Shown here piece by piece: positions 46,168-56,448 of a stretch of 64,000 nt of DNA. The position numbers and the translations under genes were made by a program. Under the pieces are notes generated by a model that ran no database searches, was not told the DNA's origin, and saw nothing but the letters and a program-made list of their open reading frames with translations. Each line of letters begins with the position of its first letter. Within the stretch, counting starts at the first letter, position 1. Source of the stretch: Microlunatus sp. Gsoil 973 (lineage in GTDB: Bacteria > Actinomycetota > Actinomycetes > Propionibacteriales > Propionibacteriaceae); NCBI RefSeq assembly GCF_009707365.1, contig NZ_CP046122.1:310001-374000 (forward strand), read 5' to 3'.

Positions 46168-46170
46168 ATT
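46165..46170 (+). promoter_or_regulatory. -10 hexamer TAGATT overlapping the preceding stop
   Basis: TAGATT starts at the TAG stop of the DUF4192 gene and ends 6 bases before the ATG of the PfkB gene. It gives the kinase its own leaderless promoter despite the 9-base intergenic gap. Confidence 0.45.
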
Positions 46171-46176
46171 GACGCC

Positions 46177-47116
46177 ATGGCAGCACGTGGGCGGCGCTTC
46201 GTCGTCTGTGGTGAGACCCTGATCGATCTGGTCCGGGACGAGTCGCGTCCGGGTGACACCTTCTCCAGCGGCTGGGCGGCGCTGTCGGCCGGCGGCCCGA
46301 TGAACACCGCGGTCGCCCTGGCGATGCTCGGCGCGGACAGCCACTTTCTCGGCCGGATCTCCACCGACGAGTTTGGCCGCCAGCTCCGCGGGCACATGGA
46401 GAAGGCGGGTGTCTGCCTGGATCTCGCCGTCACCAGCGACCAGTTCACCTCCCTGGCGGTGGTCAGCCTGGACGAACGCGGCAAGGCCTCCTACGCCTTC
46501 CACTTCGCACAGACAGCCAACTTCGACTGGCGCCCGGAGGAGCTGCCGCAGTTGTCGGCCGAGGACTGGATGCACCTGGGATCGCTGGCGCTGATCATCG
46601 ACCCGGGTGCCCGGATTCTGCTGGACTGGCTGCCGACGGTGCCGGCGCCGATCTCGATCGACATCAACGTCCGGTCCTCGGTGATCAGCGATCCGGTCGA
46701 GTACTGGCAGCGCATCGAACCCTGGTTGCGGGTCGTCGGCCCGAACGGGCTGATCAAGGCCAGCGATGACGACGTACGGTTCCTGGCCGGTGACTGGCGG
46801 ACGGCAGCCGAACGATGGCAGGTCGATTACGATCTCCGGCTGATCGTGATCACCCGCGGTGAGGACGGGGCCAGCGCGCTGACGCCCGAGGGGTGGACGT
46901 CGGTACCGGGGTACCGCACCGAACTGGTCGACACGGTCGGAGCCGGGGACACGTTCATGGCAGGCTTCCTGGACGGCCACGTCGGGTTGGGTCTTGATCT
47001 CGAGGGAGTCGTTGCGCCGTGGCGCTGTGGCGGCGTCGATCGTCTGCTCCCGGCAGGGTGCGCAGCCGCCGACCGCCGAGGAGATCGCGGCGCTGCAGGA
47101 ACGGGCGGAATTCTGA
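46177..47116 (+). CDS. PfkB-family carbohydrate kinase (frameshifted)
   Basis: Reconstructed length is about 312 residues. FVVCGETLIDLV and GWAALSAGGPMNTAVALAMLG are the first PfkB signature, and VDTVGAGDTFMAGFLDGH the second, with the catalytic aspartate in GAGD; the substrate is probably a sugar such as fructose or 2-keto-3-deoxygluconate. After that motif an extra G in the GGG at 47004-47006 shifts the frame and would fuse the protein to the following methyltransferase; removing it gives LEESLRRGAVAASIVCSRQG and ends at TGA 47114-47116. The methyltransferase starts two bases later. Confidence 0.82.
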
Positions 47117-47118
47117 TC

Positions 47119-47997
47119 ATGGCGCGAGATCGGGTCCTGGACACAGCACTCGGGCCGATGGTGATCTCGGCCGTCGAGCAGTACGAACCGTCAGGGCGCC
47201 GCCTGCTGGACGACCCGATCGCGATCCAGATGCTGCCGCCGGCCTTGCGCGCCGCCGTCGGTCCCTGCCGGGTCTCGGCGGTCCGGCGCGCGATGATCAC
47301 CGCAAGCGAACGGTCGGTGCCGGGATCCTGGGGATCCCTGCTGTGCCGCAAGCGATACGCCGATGACCAGGTGACGGCGGCGTTGCGGGACGGGATCGGC
47401 CAGTTCGTGCTGTTGGGTGCCGGTTTCGACACCCGGTCGGTCCGACTGATCGGCCCGCGTGGCGGGACGGCCTACGAGATCGACCTCCCGGAGAACATCA
47501 CTGCCAAACAGAAGCGGCTGATGGCTGCATTCGGACGTGTCCCGGACCGGGTGCAGCTGCTGCCGATCGACTTCGAACGTGATCAACTCGTCGACGTGCT
47601 CACCGAAGCCGGCTTCGCCGCAGACCGGCCGGCGATGTTCGTCTGGGAGGCGGTGACCCAGTATCTGACCGAGCCCGCGGTCCGTGCCGTTCTGCAATCC
47701 TCGGCGGTCGCGGCGCGGGACAGCCGATTGATCTTCAGCTACGTGCTGAGGGATCTGATCGACGGCATCGATCTGCACGGCGCGGGCGAACTGCACCGGC
47801 GTTTCGTGATCAAGAATCCGATCTGGCGGTTCGGTCTGGCGCCCGGCGAGGTCAAACCGCTGCTGGGGACGTACGGCTGGGCGGTGATCGAGGATGTCGG
47901 GCCGGCCGAGTACACCGACCGTTACCTGGCACCGGCCGGACGCCAGCTGCCGGTGATGGAGATCGAGCGGTTCGTCCGAGCCACCAAGATCAGCTGA
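47119..47997 (+). CDS. Class I SAM-dependent methyltransferase, LCM/PPM family
   Basis: A 292-residue protein of the leucine carboxyl methyltransferase-like family common in mycobacteria and other actinobacteria as putative SAM methyltransferases. VLLGAGFDTRSVRL is SAM motif I, AYEIDLPENITAKQKRL the second, and FVWEAVTQYLTEPAVRAVL the third; the N terminus RDRVLDTALGPMVISAVEQ is typical. The substrate is unknown. It starts in the junction TGATCATG with the kinase stop, so it is probably co-transcribed. It converges on glnD with a 14-base gap. Confidence 0.85.
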   Translation: MARDRVLDTALGPMVISAVEQYEPSGRRLLDDPIAIQMLPPALRAAVGPCRVSAVRRAMITASERSVPGSWGSLLCRKRYADDQVTAALRDGIGQFVLLGAGFDTRSVRLIGPRGGTAYEIDLPENITAKQKRLMAAFGRVPDRVQLLPIDFERDQLVDVLTEAGFAADRPAMFVWEAVTQYLTEPAVRAVLQSSAVAARDSRLIFSYVLRDLIDGIDLHGAGELHRRFVIKNPIWRFGLAPGEVKPLLGTYGWAVIEDVGPAEYTDRYLAPAGRQLPVMEIERFVRATKIS

Positions 47998-48011
47998 GCA
48001 GGAGGGTCGCG

Positions 48012-50357
48012 TCAGCCCTGCTCCCCGGCGGCGGCTGCACTGAGCAGCCGGACAGCCTCGGTGCAGCGGGCGGCCGACGGCATCGTGTTGTCCGCCTCCG
48101 TCACGTAGAAGGTGTCGATCGCCTGACCGGCCAGGGTTGAGACATGGGCGGACCTGATCGACAACCCGGCAGACGCCAGCGCGGCGCCGATCGCGTACAG
48201 CAGACCTCGCCGGTCGGCAACCCGGATCTCGATCACGGCGGCGCTGCGGCTGGCGTTGGTGATCGGCCGGACGACCGGAGGTTGATCACTCCGTGACGCC
48301 CGGGCCTCGTGGCGCTGGATCGGCGCCAGCGGGCACTGATCATTGTCGGCGAGCCGGTTCAGCTCACTGGCCAGGTGTCCCGGGTCCGGCAGATCGCCGG
48401 TGCTCTCGGCGTCGGTGCGCCAGGTGGTGACGGCGACACCGTCGACGGTGTACACCAGCGCCGACCGGATACCGACGCGGTTGGCCGCAAGCAGCCCCGC
48501 GGTGTCGCTGAACAGCCCGAGCCGGTCCGGGCAGGCGATGATCAACTCCGGTCCGCCGGGCTGGTTGTGCAGATCGATCCTTGGACGGCCGTCGTGACGT
48601 ACCGATCGGGAGAGTGCGATCGCCGCCTCCGAACCGGTGTCCGGTGCCGGCGGTGTGCCCTGGAGCCGGGAGAGCACCTGGTCGGCAAGGTCGTTGATCA
48701 GCCTGGCCCGCCACGCCGACCAGGCGGTCGGGCCGGCGGCCCGGGCATCGGATTCGGTCAGTGCCCGCAACATCTCAAGTGTCTCGGTCCGGCCGTCGAC
48801 GGCGGCGATCAGCCGGTCGGCGGTGGCCGGGTCGCCGTGATCACGGCGGGTCGCCAGTTCGGCAAGGGTGAGGTGCTCGCGGACCAGCAGCTCGACCAGC
48901 TCGGCGTCCTGCGGGGTGACGCCCATCGCCAGCACGATGTCGCGGGCCACCGGGGCACCGGCCGTGGCGTGGTCGGTACCGGGCACGCCGACCGATCGCA
49001 GCCCCTTGCCGATGTCGTGGAACAGGCAGGCGAGCAGCAGCAGATCCGGGCGCTCAACGGCGGTCAGCTGCCGATGCGCCTCGATCGCGGTCTGTACCGA
49101 GTGCCGGTCGACGGTGTGCCGATGGATCGGGTTGTGCTGAGGTTCGGCGCGGATCAGGCTCCACTGCGGGATCCACCGCGTGATGCAGCCGTTCAGCTCC
49201 AGGGCCTCCCAGACCGGGGCGAGCGCCGGCCCGGACGACAACATCTCCAGCCAGGCCTCCCGTGCCTCGATCGGCCACGGCGTCGGGAGTGCCGGAGCAT
49301 GCCGACCGAGATTCTCCGCGGTCACGGGGGAGAGCATCAGGCCGCTCCTGGCGGCCACGGCACCGGCTCGCAAGCCGATCAACGGGTGGCTCGGAGAGGT
49401 CCGCCGGTCCAGGCTCACCTCCCCGCGATGCACCACCAGGCCGTACGGCGCCCGATCGAGCTGCGGGCGGCGTCCCTTGAAGATCCGGCGGCTGGGAGCC
49501 GCCTCACGGGCGGCCCGGATGGTCAGGTCGACGGCGTGCCCGACCCGCCGCGCAGCGATCGACACCGATCGGTGCAGGTCGTCCGCCGAACCGACTCCCA
49601 GGCGTTTGGCCACCTCGTCGATCTCCGAGGCCAGCAGCCGGTCGAGGCTGCGTCCGGACGTGATGTGCAGGGCATCGCGTACGTCCAGCAGCAGGTTGTA
49701 GGAGTCGAGGACGCCCTCATGGGGCCGGTCGGTCAGCCAGGTCGCGGCCAGTGCCCGCAACACGGTCATGTCCCGGAAGCCGCCGCGGGACTCCTTGAGG
49801 TCCGGTTCCAGCAGGTAGCCGGCATCGCCGAAGACGCCCGCGCGATCGGTGACCGAGGTGATCAGCTCCTCGAGTCGCTTGCGGACACCGTCCCGCCAGG
49901 CCTCCAGCAGCCGGGTCCTGGTGGTCCGGGTCAGTGCCGCGTCGCCGGCGATCACCCGGAGGTCGAGCAGTCCGACGCCGGCGGTCAGTTCGTCGGAGGC
50001 CACCCGGGCACATTCGGCAGGGGTGCGTACCGAATGATCCAGGCGTACTCCGCAGTCCCACAGTGGGTACCAGAGCCGCTCGGCGAGGTTGTTGATCATG
50101 CGGATGCTGCCGTCGTGCAGCAGCACCAGATCGACGTCGGACCGCGGCCCGAGCTCCTGCCTGGCCAGACTCCCGACGCTGGCCAGGGCCACGCCGGTCG
50201 CCGGACCTCCGGCAGCGGCGTACAGCTCGCGGAGGGCTGCTTGCACAACCTCGGTCATCGCCCGGCGCCGCTGCGGTCCGTCGTCTGTTGCCCACGAGGA
50301 TGCGGACGCGACGGCGAGCCGCTCACCGATGAGGTCCCGGCGGCGGCTCGCTGTCAC
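48012..50357 (-). CDS. glnD: Bifunctional PII nucleotidyltransferase/removing enzyme GlnD
   Basis: A 781-residue four-domain sensor of nitrogen status. The nucleotidyltransferase site is ASVGSLARQELGPRSDVDLVLLHD (about residues 60-85), the GlnD-type helical domain follows, the HD hydrolase is HRHTVDRHSVQTAIEAH with LLLACLFHDIGKG, and two C-terminal ACT domains read ELIIACPDRLGLFSDTAGLLA and VIEIRVADRRGLLYAIGAAL. In actinobacteria GlnD adenylylates rather than uridylylates PII on Tyr51. The GTG at VTASRRRDLIGERL was chosen, 8 bases from the glnB stop; the frame is open into glnB. It is last in amtB-glnB-glnD. Confidence 0.92.
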   Translation of the reverse strand: MTASRRRDLIGERLAVASASSWATDDGPQRRRAMTEVVQAALRELYAAAGGPATGVALASVGSLARQELGPRSDVDLVLLHDGSIRMINNLAERLWYPLWDCGVRLDHSVRTPAECARVASDELTAGVGLLDLRVIAGDAALTRTTRTRLLEAWRDGVRKRLEELITSVTDRAGVFGDAGYLLEPDLKESRGGFRDMTVLRALAATWLTDRPHEGVLDSYNLLLDVRDALHITSGRSLDRLLASEIDEVAKRLGVGSADDLHRSVSIAARRVGHAVDLTIRAAREAAPSRRIFKGRRPQLDRAPYGLVVHRGEVSLDRRTSPSHPLIGLRAGAVAARSGLMLSPVTAENLGRHAPALPTPWPIEAREAWLEMLSSGPALAPVWEALELNGCITRWIPQWSLIRAEPQHNPIHRHTVDRHSVQTAIEAHRQLTAVERPDLLLLACLFHDIGKGLRSVGVPGTDHATAGAPVARDIVLAMGVTPQDAELVELLVREHLTLAELATRRDHGDPATADRLIAAVDGRTETLEMLRALTESDARAAGPTAWSAWRARLINDLADQVLSRLQGTPPAPDTGSEAAIALSRSVRHDGRPRIDLHNQPGGPELIIACPDRLGLFSDTAGLLAANRVGIRSALVYTVDGVAVTTWRTDAESTGDLPDPGHLASELNRLADNDQCPLAPIQRHEARASRSDQPPVVRPITNASRSAAVIEIRVADRRGLLYAIGAALASAGLSIRSAHVSTLAGQAIDTFYVTEADNTMPSAARCTEAVRLLSAAAAGEQG

Positions 50358-50365
50358 AGGCCGGG

Positions 50366-52053
<1,688 letters not shown>

Positions 52054-52148
52054 CGGCAAATCCCTTACGGCGTGAGGATCACGGACTCCCCGGACCGTGA
52101 TTGCGGCCAACTTTGCTTGAACCGTGTTGCAGGAGATCGCGCAGCGGT

Positions 52149-52164
52149 GTTACGAGTGTGTTTC
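52149..52164 (-). promoter_or_regulatory. Candidate GlnR half-site upstream of amtB
   Basis: On the minus strand GAAAC-N6-GTAAC matches one half of the actinobacterial GlnR box (gTnAC-n6-GaAAC repeated). It lies 96 bases upstream of amtB, a usual distance. The second half of the box is poorly kept, so the call is tentative. Confidence 0.35.
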
Positions 52165-52185
52165 GTCGGCGTGCTTCCTCACTCC

Positions 52186-52237
52186 CCGTACGACCTGCCC
52201 GTACGACCTGCCCGTACGACCTGCCCGTACGACCTGC
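52186..52237. repeat. 13-bp tandem repeat, four copies
   Basis: CCGTACGACCTGC is repeated four times without change in the 690-base gap between amtB and def. Each copy contains the palindrome GTAC. No gene overlaps it. Confidence 0.85.
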
Positions 52238-52309
52238 CCGTTCCCCGGCCCGGCCTCGGCCGGTGGTCTGCCCGCCATCGAGGTCGGCCCGCCGTCGTGG
52301 TCGGCCCCG

Positions 52310-52519
52310 CCATTCCGCAAGGTCAAACGTTGATCGTGCGGCTCCGACACGCCGATGCGGGTAGCCGTACGGTCAAACTTCGAGGTTCGGATCCCCGGGG
52401 GACGGATCTCTCGTCCGCATCCCCGTGGTTGGCCCGCCATTCCGCAAGGTCAAACGTTGATCGTGGGGCTCCGACACGCCGATGTGGGTAGCCGTACGGT
52501 CAAACTTCGAGGTTCGGAC
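52310..52519. repeat. Direct repeat (127-base period) with TCAAACGTTGATC motif
   Basis: Two copies of about 83 bases start at 52310 and 52437 (CGCCATTCCGCAAGGTCAAA onward) and run through TTGATCGTG, CTCCGACACGCCGATG and GGTCAAACTTCGAGGTTCGGA. A 44-base unique stretch separates them. The order AAGGTCAAA-(N)-TTGATC, then CGACACGCCG, then TTCGG parallels the 93-base units at 11.4 kb, so the two loci belong to one diverged family. No gene overlaps it. Confidence 0.75.
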
Positions 52520-52739
52520 GCGGGGCGACGAGGTTCGGACGCGGGGCGACGAGGTTCGGACGCGGGGCGACGAGGTTCGGACGCGGGGCGACGAGGTTCG
52601 GACGCGGGGCGACGAGGTTCGGACGCGGGGCGACGAGGTTCGGACGCGGGGCGACGAGGTTCGGAGGCGGGGCGACGAGGGAGGGGATCGGGGCGACGAG
52701 GGAGGGGATCGGGGCGGCGAGGGGTTGCGGCGGAAGCGT
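52509..52739. repeat. 21-bp tandem repeat, about eleven copies decaying toward def
   Basis: GAGGTTCGGACGCGGGGCGAC repeats with a strict 21-base period: seven identical or near identical units from 52509, one with a single change (52656), two of the form GAGGGAGGGGATCGGGGCGAC/GGC (52677, 52698) and a last decayed unit. The first unit grows directly out of the GAGGTTCGGA end of the neighbouring 127-base-period repeat. It ends at the def stop codon. Confidence 0.85.
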
Positions 52740-52743
52740 CGGG

Positions 52744-53418
52744 TCAGAAGCCGAGTTCGGTACGGGCCACTTGCAGATCGGCGCCCGCCCACCACTGACT
52801 GTAGGCGGCGTTGCTGGCCAACGAGCGCAACATCGCGCGGTCAAGGTAGAGGATCCCGTCCAGGTGGTCGGTCTCGTGTTGGACGATCCGCGCCTGCCAT
52901 CCGGTGAAGCGTTCGACGACCGGGGCGAAGTCCTCGTCCACACAGCGCAACTCGACGGTGACTGCTCGCTCGGTCGCCGCCTGCCAGCCCGCGACCGACA
53001 GGCAGCCCTCGTACCAGCTCGCGGTGTCGTGGCCGATCTGCCGGTATTGCGGATTGACGATCACGGTGTACGGCAGCGGCCGGCGGTCCCGCGCGGCGGC
53101 GACCTCCTCCGGCACCACAGCGGAGTCCTCCAGCACCGCAACGCGCAGGCCGAGCCCGATCTGCGGCGCAGCCAGCCCGACACCCGGTGCGGCGAGCATG
53201 GCCTCACGCATCGCCGCCAGCAGTTCGGCGAACAGCCCTCGGTCCAGGTCGGCGGGCACGTCGACGGCCCGGCGGCGGAGCACCGGATCACCCGCCTGGA
53301 CGATCACCAGCGGCTTGGGCTGCTCCAGCACCGCCCGGATTGCGTCGTCGATCGTCGTCGTGTCCACGCCCGGAAGCGTACGACCAAACAGCCGCCCGAC
53401 CCTGTCGGCCTCGGTCAT
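52744..53418 (-). CDS. def: Peptide deformylase
   Basis: A 224-residue Fe/Zn hydrolase that removes the formyl group from nascent proteins. All three motifs are present: GVGLAAPQIGLG (motif 1), WYEGCLSVAGW (motif 2, metal cysteine) and IVQHETDHLDGILY (motif 3, two metal histidines and the catalytic glutamate). The N-terminal 40 residues are longer than in E. coli and may belong to the actinobacterial type. The ATG overlaps the stop of the upstream MFS gene (ATGA); a GTG at VDTTTIDD is an alternative. It is probably a second, non-housekeeping copy because it is tied to an exporter gene. Confidence 0.9.
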   Translation of the reverse strand: MTEADRVGRLFGRTLPGVDTTTIDDAIRAVLEQPKPLVIVQAGDPVLRRRAVDVPADLDRGLFAELLAAMREAMLAAPGVGLAAPQIGLGLRVAVLEDSAVVPEEVAAARDRRPLPYTVIVNPQYRQIGHDTASWYEGCLSVAGWQAATERAVTVELRCVDEDFAPVVERFTGWQARIVQHETDHLDGILYLDRAMLRSLASNAAYSQWWAGADLQVARTELGF

Positions 53419-54752
53419 CGGCGTTGCCGACCACCCGACGACGCGGCGTCGTCCACCTTCTGCGGCTGGACCGGTGCGGCACGTGCCGTCGGCGGCCAGG
53501 TGATCACATCCGCCGACCAGCTGTCGGGGAGCCCGATCCGCCACAACGGACGAACGAAGATCAGCAACACAACGGTGATCACCAGAAGCCCGGCGAGCAC
53601 CCACAGGGTCACGCCGATACCGACGTTGGCCAGCAATTGGCTGCCCAGCACCGGGGACAACGGAGCACTGACCAGCCAGCACAGGCTGAGTACGGAATTG
53701 AGCCTGCCCTGCAACGCGTCCGGCGTGATCGACACGACATAACCACCGAGTCCGGCATTGAGCGCCGGTGCGAGCATCAGCGGTACCGCCAGCAGGACCA
53801 GGAAGGCCCAGTACTGTTCGATCAGGGCCATCCCGACCAGACTCACCGAGAGCAGGGCGAGCGTGGTGATGGTGATCGGTCCGACCCGGATCCGGTCCAG
53901 CAGGCGCCCGGCGAACAGTGAGCCGATCAACATCGCGCCCCCGCTGACGAATTCGATCAGGCCGATCAGGAACGGCTTCGTACCGGTCTGGACCAATTCC
54001 AACGTGATCGCGATGATCAATGCCCCGGCGACAAGATTGACCAGCGCGAAGAGGCCGAGCGATGCCCGCATCAGCGGGACGCGCCAGCAGTAGCGCAGTC
54101 CGTCGACCAGTGATCTGACCGGATGCTCGGGTTCGGTGTCACGCTCGGCGTTCAGCCTCGCCCGGACGAACAGCGTGGCGATCAGGACGACGATCTGCCC
54201 GATCGCGTTGGCCATGATCGGGACCATCCGTCCCAGGCCGTACAGCAGGCCGCCCACCGGACCGCCGAGCAGTGACGCGACGGCGCCCCGCCCCTGCACG
54301 GCCGCCATGGCCTGATGCATCTGCGTGGCCGGAACGACCATCCGGATGGCTCCGCTCTCGGCCGGCCCGATGAAGGCGGTGATCATCGCGGACACGAAGA
54401 GCACGGCCGCCAACTGCCAGCCGGTGAGCCAGCCGGCCAGACCGGAAGTGGCCGCCCAACCCCAGGCCAGGATTCCGACAGCAGCGCAGCCGATGATCAA
54501 CTTCCGTCGGTCGACACGGTCGACGACCACACCCGCGGGCAGTGCCACGAGCACGCCGCCGATCTCACCGACAGCCGCGATGGCGCCCGCCTTCGCCACC
54601 GACCCGGTGATCCCGTAGGCGATCAGCGGCACCGCGAAGGCACCGATCCCGGCGCCGATCAACTGGATCGTCCTGCCGGACATCAACAGCATGTACGGCT
54701 TGTTGTGTCGCAGCGCCGACGGTTCGGCGACGGCTTCCGGGGTCGTGCTCAC
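53415..54752 (-). CDS. MFS exporter (DHA3-like)
   Basis: A 445-residue inner-membrane protein with about 12 helices. GEIGGVLVALPAGVVVDRVDRRKLIIG is motif A of the DHA3/macrolide-exporter type and FVSAMITAFIGPAESGAIRMVV the helix-5 region. Relatives export macrolides, tetracenomycins or other drugs. The GTG giving VSTTPEAVAEP was chosen; the frame is open further but runs into the divergent promoter. It is divergent from an ArsR-type gene across an 82-base gap containing a palindrome, and is translationally coupled to def. Confidence 0.82.
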   Translation of the reverse strand: MSTTPEAVAEPSALRHNKPYMLLMSGRTIQLIGAGIGAFAVPLIAYGITGSVAKAGAIAAVGEIGGVLVALPAGVVVDRVDRRKLIIGCAAVGILAWGWAATSGLAGWLTGWQLAAVLFVSAMITAFIGPAESGAIRMVVPATQMHQAMAAVQGRGAVASLLGGPVGGLLYGLGRMVPIMANAIGQIVVLIATLFVRARLNAERDTEPEHPVRSLVDGLRYCWRVPLMRASLGLFALVNLVAGALIIAITLELVQTGTKPFLIGLIEFVSGGAMLIGSLFAGRLLDRIRVGPITITTLALLSVSLVGMALIEQYWAFLVLLAVPLMLAPALNAGLGGYVVSITPDALQGRLNSVLSLCWLVSAPLSPVLGSQLLANVGIGVTLWVLAGLLVITVVLLIFVRPLWRIGLPDSWSADVITWPPTARAAPVQPQKVDDAASSGGRQRR

Positions 54753-54782
54753 GACGATGACCGTACGACGCCCCCGGGCAGA

Positions 54783-54827
54783 TGCGCAAGAGCGCTTGCG
54801 CAATTACTCGTGCGCATTTGCTAGATT
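54783..54827. promoter_or_regulatory. ArsR-type operator and -10 between exporter and regulator
   Basis: TGCGCAAG-AGCG-CTTGCGCA (54783-54802) is a perfect 8-base-arm inverted repeat, followed by a further TGCGCA at 54811-54816. TAGATT at 54822-54827 ends 7 bases before the GTG of the regulator gene, giving it a leaderless start. A repressor on the dyad could control both divergent genes. Confidence 0.5.
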
Positions 54828-54834
54828 GGGGCTC

Positions 54835-55395
54835 GTGGCCGGCATGATGCACATCACGGACCCAGGGGTGCTCCGTGCCCTGTCACATCCGCTTCGGCAG
54901 CGGATCCTTGGTGAACTCGACGTCGTCGGGCATGCCCGGGCCGCCGATCTGGCCGCGGCCCTGGAGGAGGCGGCGAACTCGATCAGCTTCCATCTGCGGG
55001 TGCTGGCCAAGGCGGGGATCATCGAGGAAGCGCCGGAGCATGCCCGGGACCGCCGGGACCGGGTGTGGAGGCAGACCGCAGAGGTGTTCACCATCGACAG
55101 CGAGACGCCGGGCGTCGACCAGTTCCTCAAGCCCTACGTCGACTGGCTGCAGGCGATGCTGCTCCAGGCTTCTCGCTCCCGGGGTAGGGAGGCCTCGGCG
55201 TCGATCCGCAGCGGGCTGTTGACCGAGACGGAGATGCGGGAACTCGCCGATGATGTCAACGACGTGATCAACCGTCGGCTGGAGGCCGCCCTGGCGGCAG
55301 CCCGCCGGGATCGGAACAGGCGGGATCGCCGGGACCACCGTGTGCTGTTCGCCGTCGGCCTCTGGGATCCGCGGGACGCGGCCGACGGTCCATGA
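54835..55395 (+). CDS. ArsR/SmtB-like winged-helix regulator
   Basis: A 186-residue protein. LRALSHPLRQRILGELDVVGHARAADLAAALEEAANSISFHLRVLAKAGIIEEAP is a winged helix of the ArsR/HTH_20 type with the recognition helix NSISFHLRVLAKAG; no metal-binding cysteine motif is present, so it is probably not a metal sensor. The C-terminal helical part (about 95-186) is charged and may bind a ligand or mediate dimerisation. It probably controls the divergent MFS exporter and def. The GTG start fits the leaderless promoter; an ATG three codons later is possible. Its stop abuts the galE stop within TGATCA. Confidence 0.82.
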   Translation: MAGMMHITDPGVLRALSHPLRQRILGELDVVGHARAADLAAALEEAANSISFHLRVLAKAGIIEEAPEHARDRRDRVWRQTAEVFTIDSETPGVDQFLKPYVDWLQAMLLQASRSRGREASASIRSGLLTETEMRELADDVNDVINRRLEAALAAARRDRNRRDRRDHRVLFAVGLWDPRDAADGP

Positions 55396-56397
55396 TCACG
55401 AAGGCCGGACGGCGGGCGCGCCGTGGGTCGGTTCCCAGGCCTGCCACGCGGAATCGACCATCGCGGCAAGATCATGATGTGCCCGCCAGCCCAGAGCGTC
55501 GGCGATCCGGGAGACATCTGCCACCAGGGTGGCCGGATCACCCGGCCGCCGGTCGCCGATCGTCGGGCGGACGTCGTATCCCGTCGACCGGCCGATCTGT
55601 TCCAACACCTCCGACACCGAGGATCCGGTTCCGGTGCCGACGTTGAAGATGTCGTAGGGTCGATCATCCCGATCCAGGTAGTCCAACGCCGCCAGGTGCG
55701 CGTCCGCGAGATCGAGGACGTGGATGTAGTCGCGGATGCAGGTGCCATCCTGCGTCGGGTAGTCGCTGCCGAAGATCACCGGCTGTTTTCCCTCGGTGAG
55801 CTGACCCAGTGCGATCGGGATCAGGTTGAACCGGGTCGGATCACCCAGTTCCGGCCAGCCCGCGCCGGCCACGTTGAAGTAGCGCAGGCCGACACCGCGC
55901 AGGCCCCAGGCCCGGGCGGCGTCGCGCATCATCCACTCGCAGACCAGTTTGGTCTCGCCGTACGGGCTGATGGGCGAACTCGGACCGTTCTCACGCATCA
56001 GCGATCCCGGAGGAACATCAGGATTGCCGTAGGTGGCCGCTGAGGAGGAGAACATCAACTTCCTCACGCCGGCGGCTTCCATGGCCAGCATCAGGTGGGC
56101 CGTTCCGCCAACGTTCTGGGTGTAGTACCAGGCCGGGCGTGCGGCAGATTCACCGACCTGCTTCTTGGCGGCGATGTGGATCACCGCGTCCACCCCGTGG
56201 TCTGCGATCACGGTCCGCAGCGAGTCGACGGCGTCGCTCACCGAAAGATCCAGTTGCACCAGGGGTGCGTCGCCGACGTTGGCTGCCACTCCGCTGCTCA
56301 GATCGTCGACGACAACCACTGTGTCGCCGCGTTGGCGGAGCAGGCGTACGACATGGGAACCGATGTAGCCGGCACCGCCGGTGACCAGGACGCTCAT
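55396..56397 (-). CDS. galE: UDP-glucose 4-epimerase
   Basis: A 333-residue short-chain dehydrogenase-fold enzyme interconverting UDP-glucose and UDP-galactose with bound NAD. MSVLVTGGAGYIGSHVV is the NAD loop, MFSSSAATYGNP carries the catalytic Ser, ISPYGETKLVCEWMM the YxxxK pair, and GTCIRDYIHVLDLADAHLAAL the GalE signature. The length is normal. The ATG at MSVLVTG was chosen over one three codons upstream. It ends head to head with the ArsR-like gene, both stops sharing TGATCA. Confidence 0.92.
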   Translation of the reverse strand: MSVLVTGGAGYIGSHVVRLLRQRGDTVVVVDDLSSGVAANVGDAPLVQLDLSVSDAVDSLRTVIADHGVDAVIHIAAKKQVGESAARPAWYYTQNVGGTAHLMLAMEAAGVRKLMFSSSAATYGNPDVPPGSLMRENGPSSPISPYGETKLVCEWMMRDAARAWGLRGVGLRYFNVAGAGWPELGDPTRFNLIPIALGQLTEGKQPVIFGSDYPTQDGTCIRDYIHVLDLADAHLAALDYLDRDDRPYDIFNVGTGTGSSVSEVLEQIGRSTGYDVRPTIGDRRPGDPATLVADVSRIADALGWRAHHDLAAMVDSAWQAWEPTHGAPAVRPS

Positions 56398-56448
56398 GCC
56401 ATCCACCGTAATGGTCGACCGACCCCGCCCCGGCGGTCCGTCGGGGCG

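Noticed and set aside
46177-47997. A 606-codon kinase-methyltransferase fusion
   Set aside because: The kinase C terminus lies intact in the other frame and ends at a TGA two bases before the methyltransferase ATG. The fusion results from one extra G at 47004-47006.
52509-52739. The 21-bp array as a CRISPR or as a coding repeat (TRGDEVR in one frame)
   Set aside because: The units are directly adjacent with no spacers, and the frame has no independent start, ribosome-binding site or homologue.
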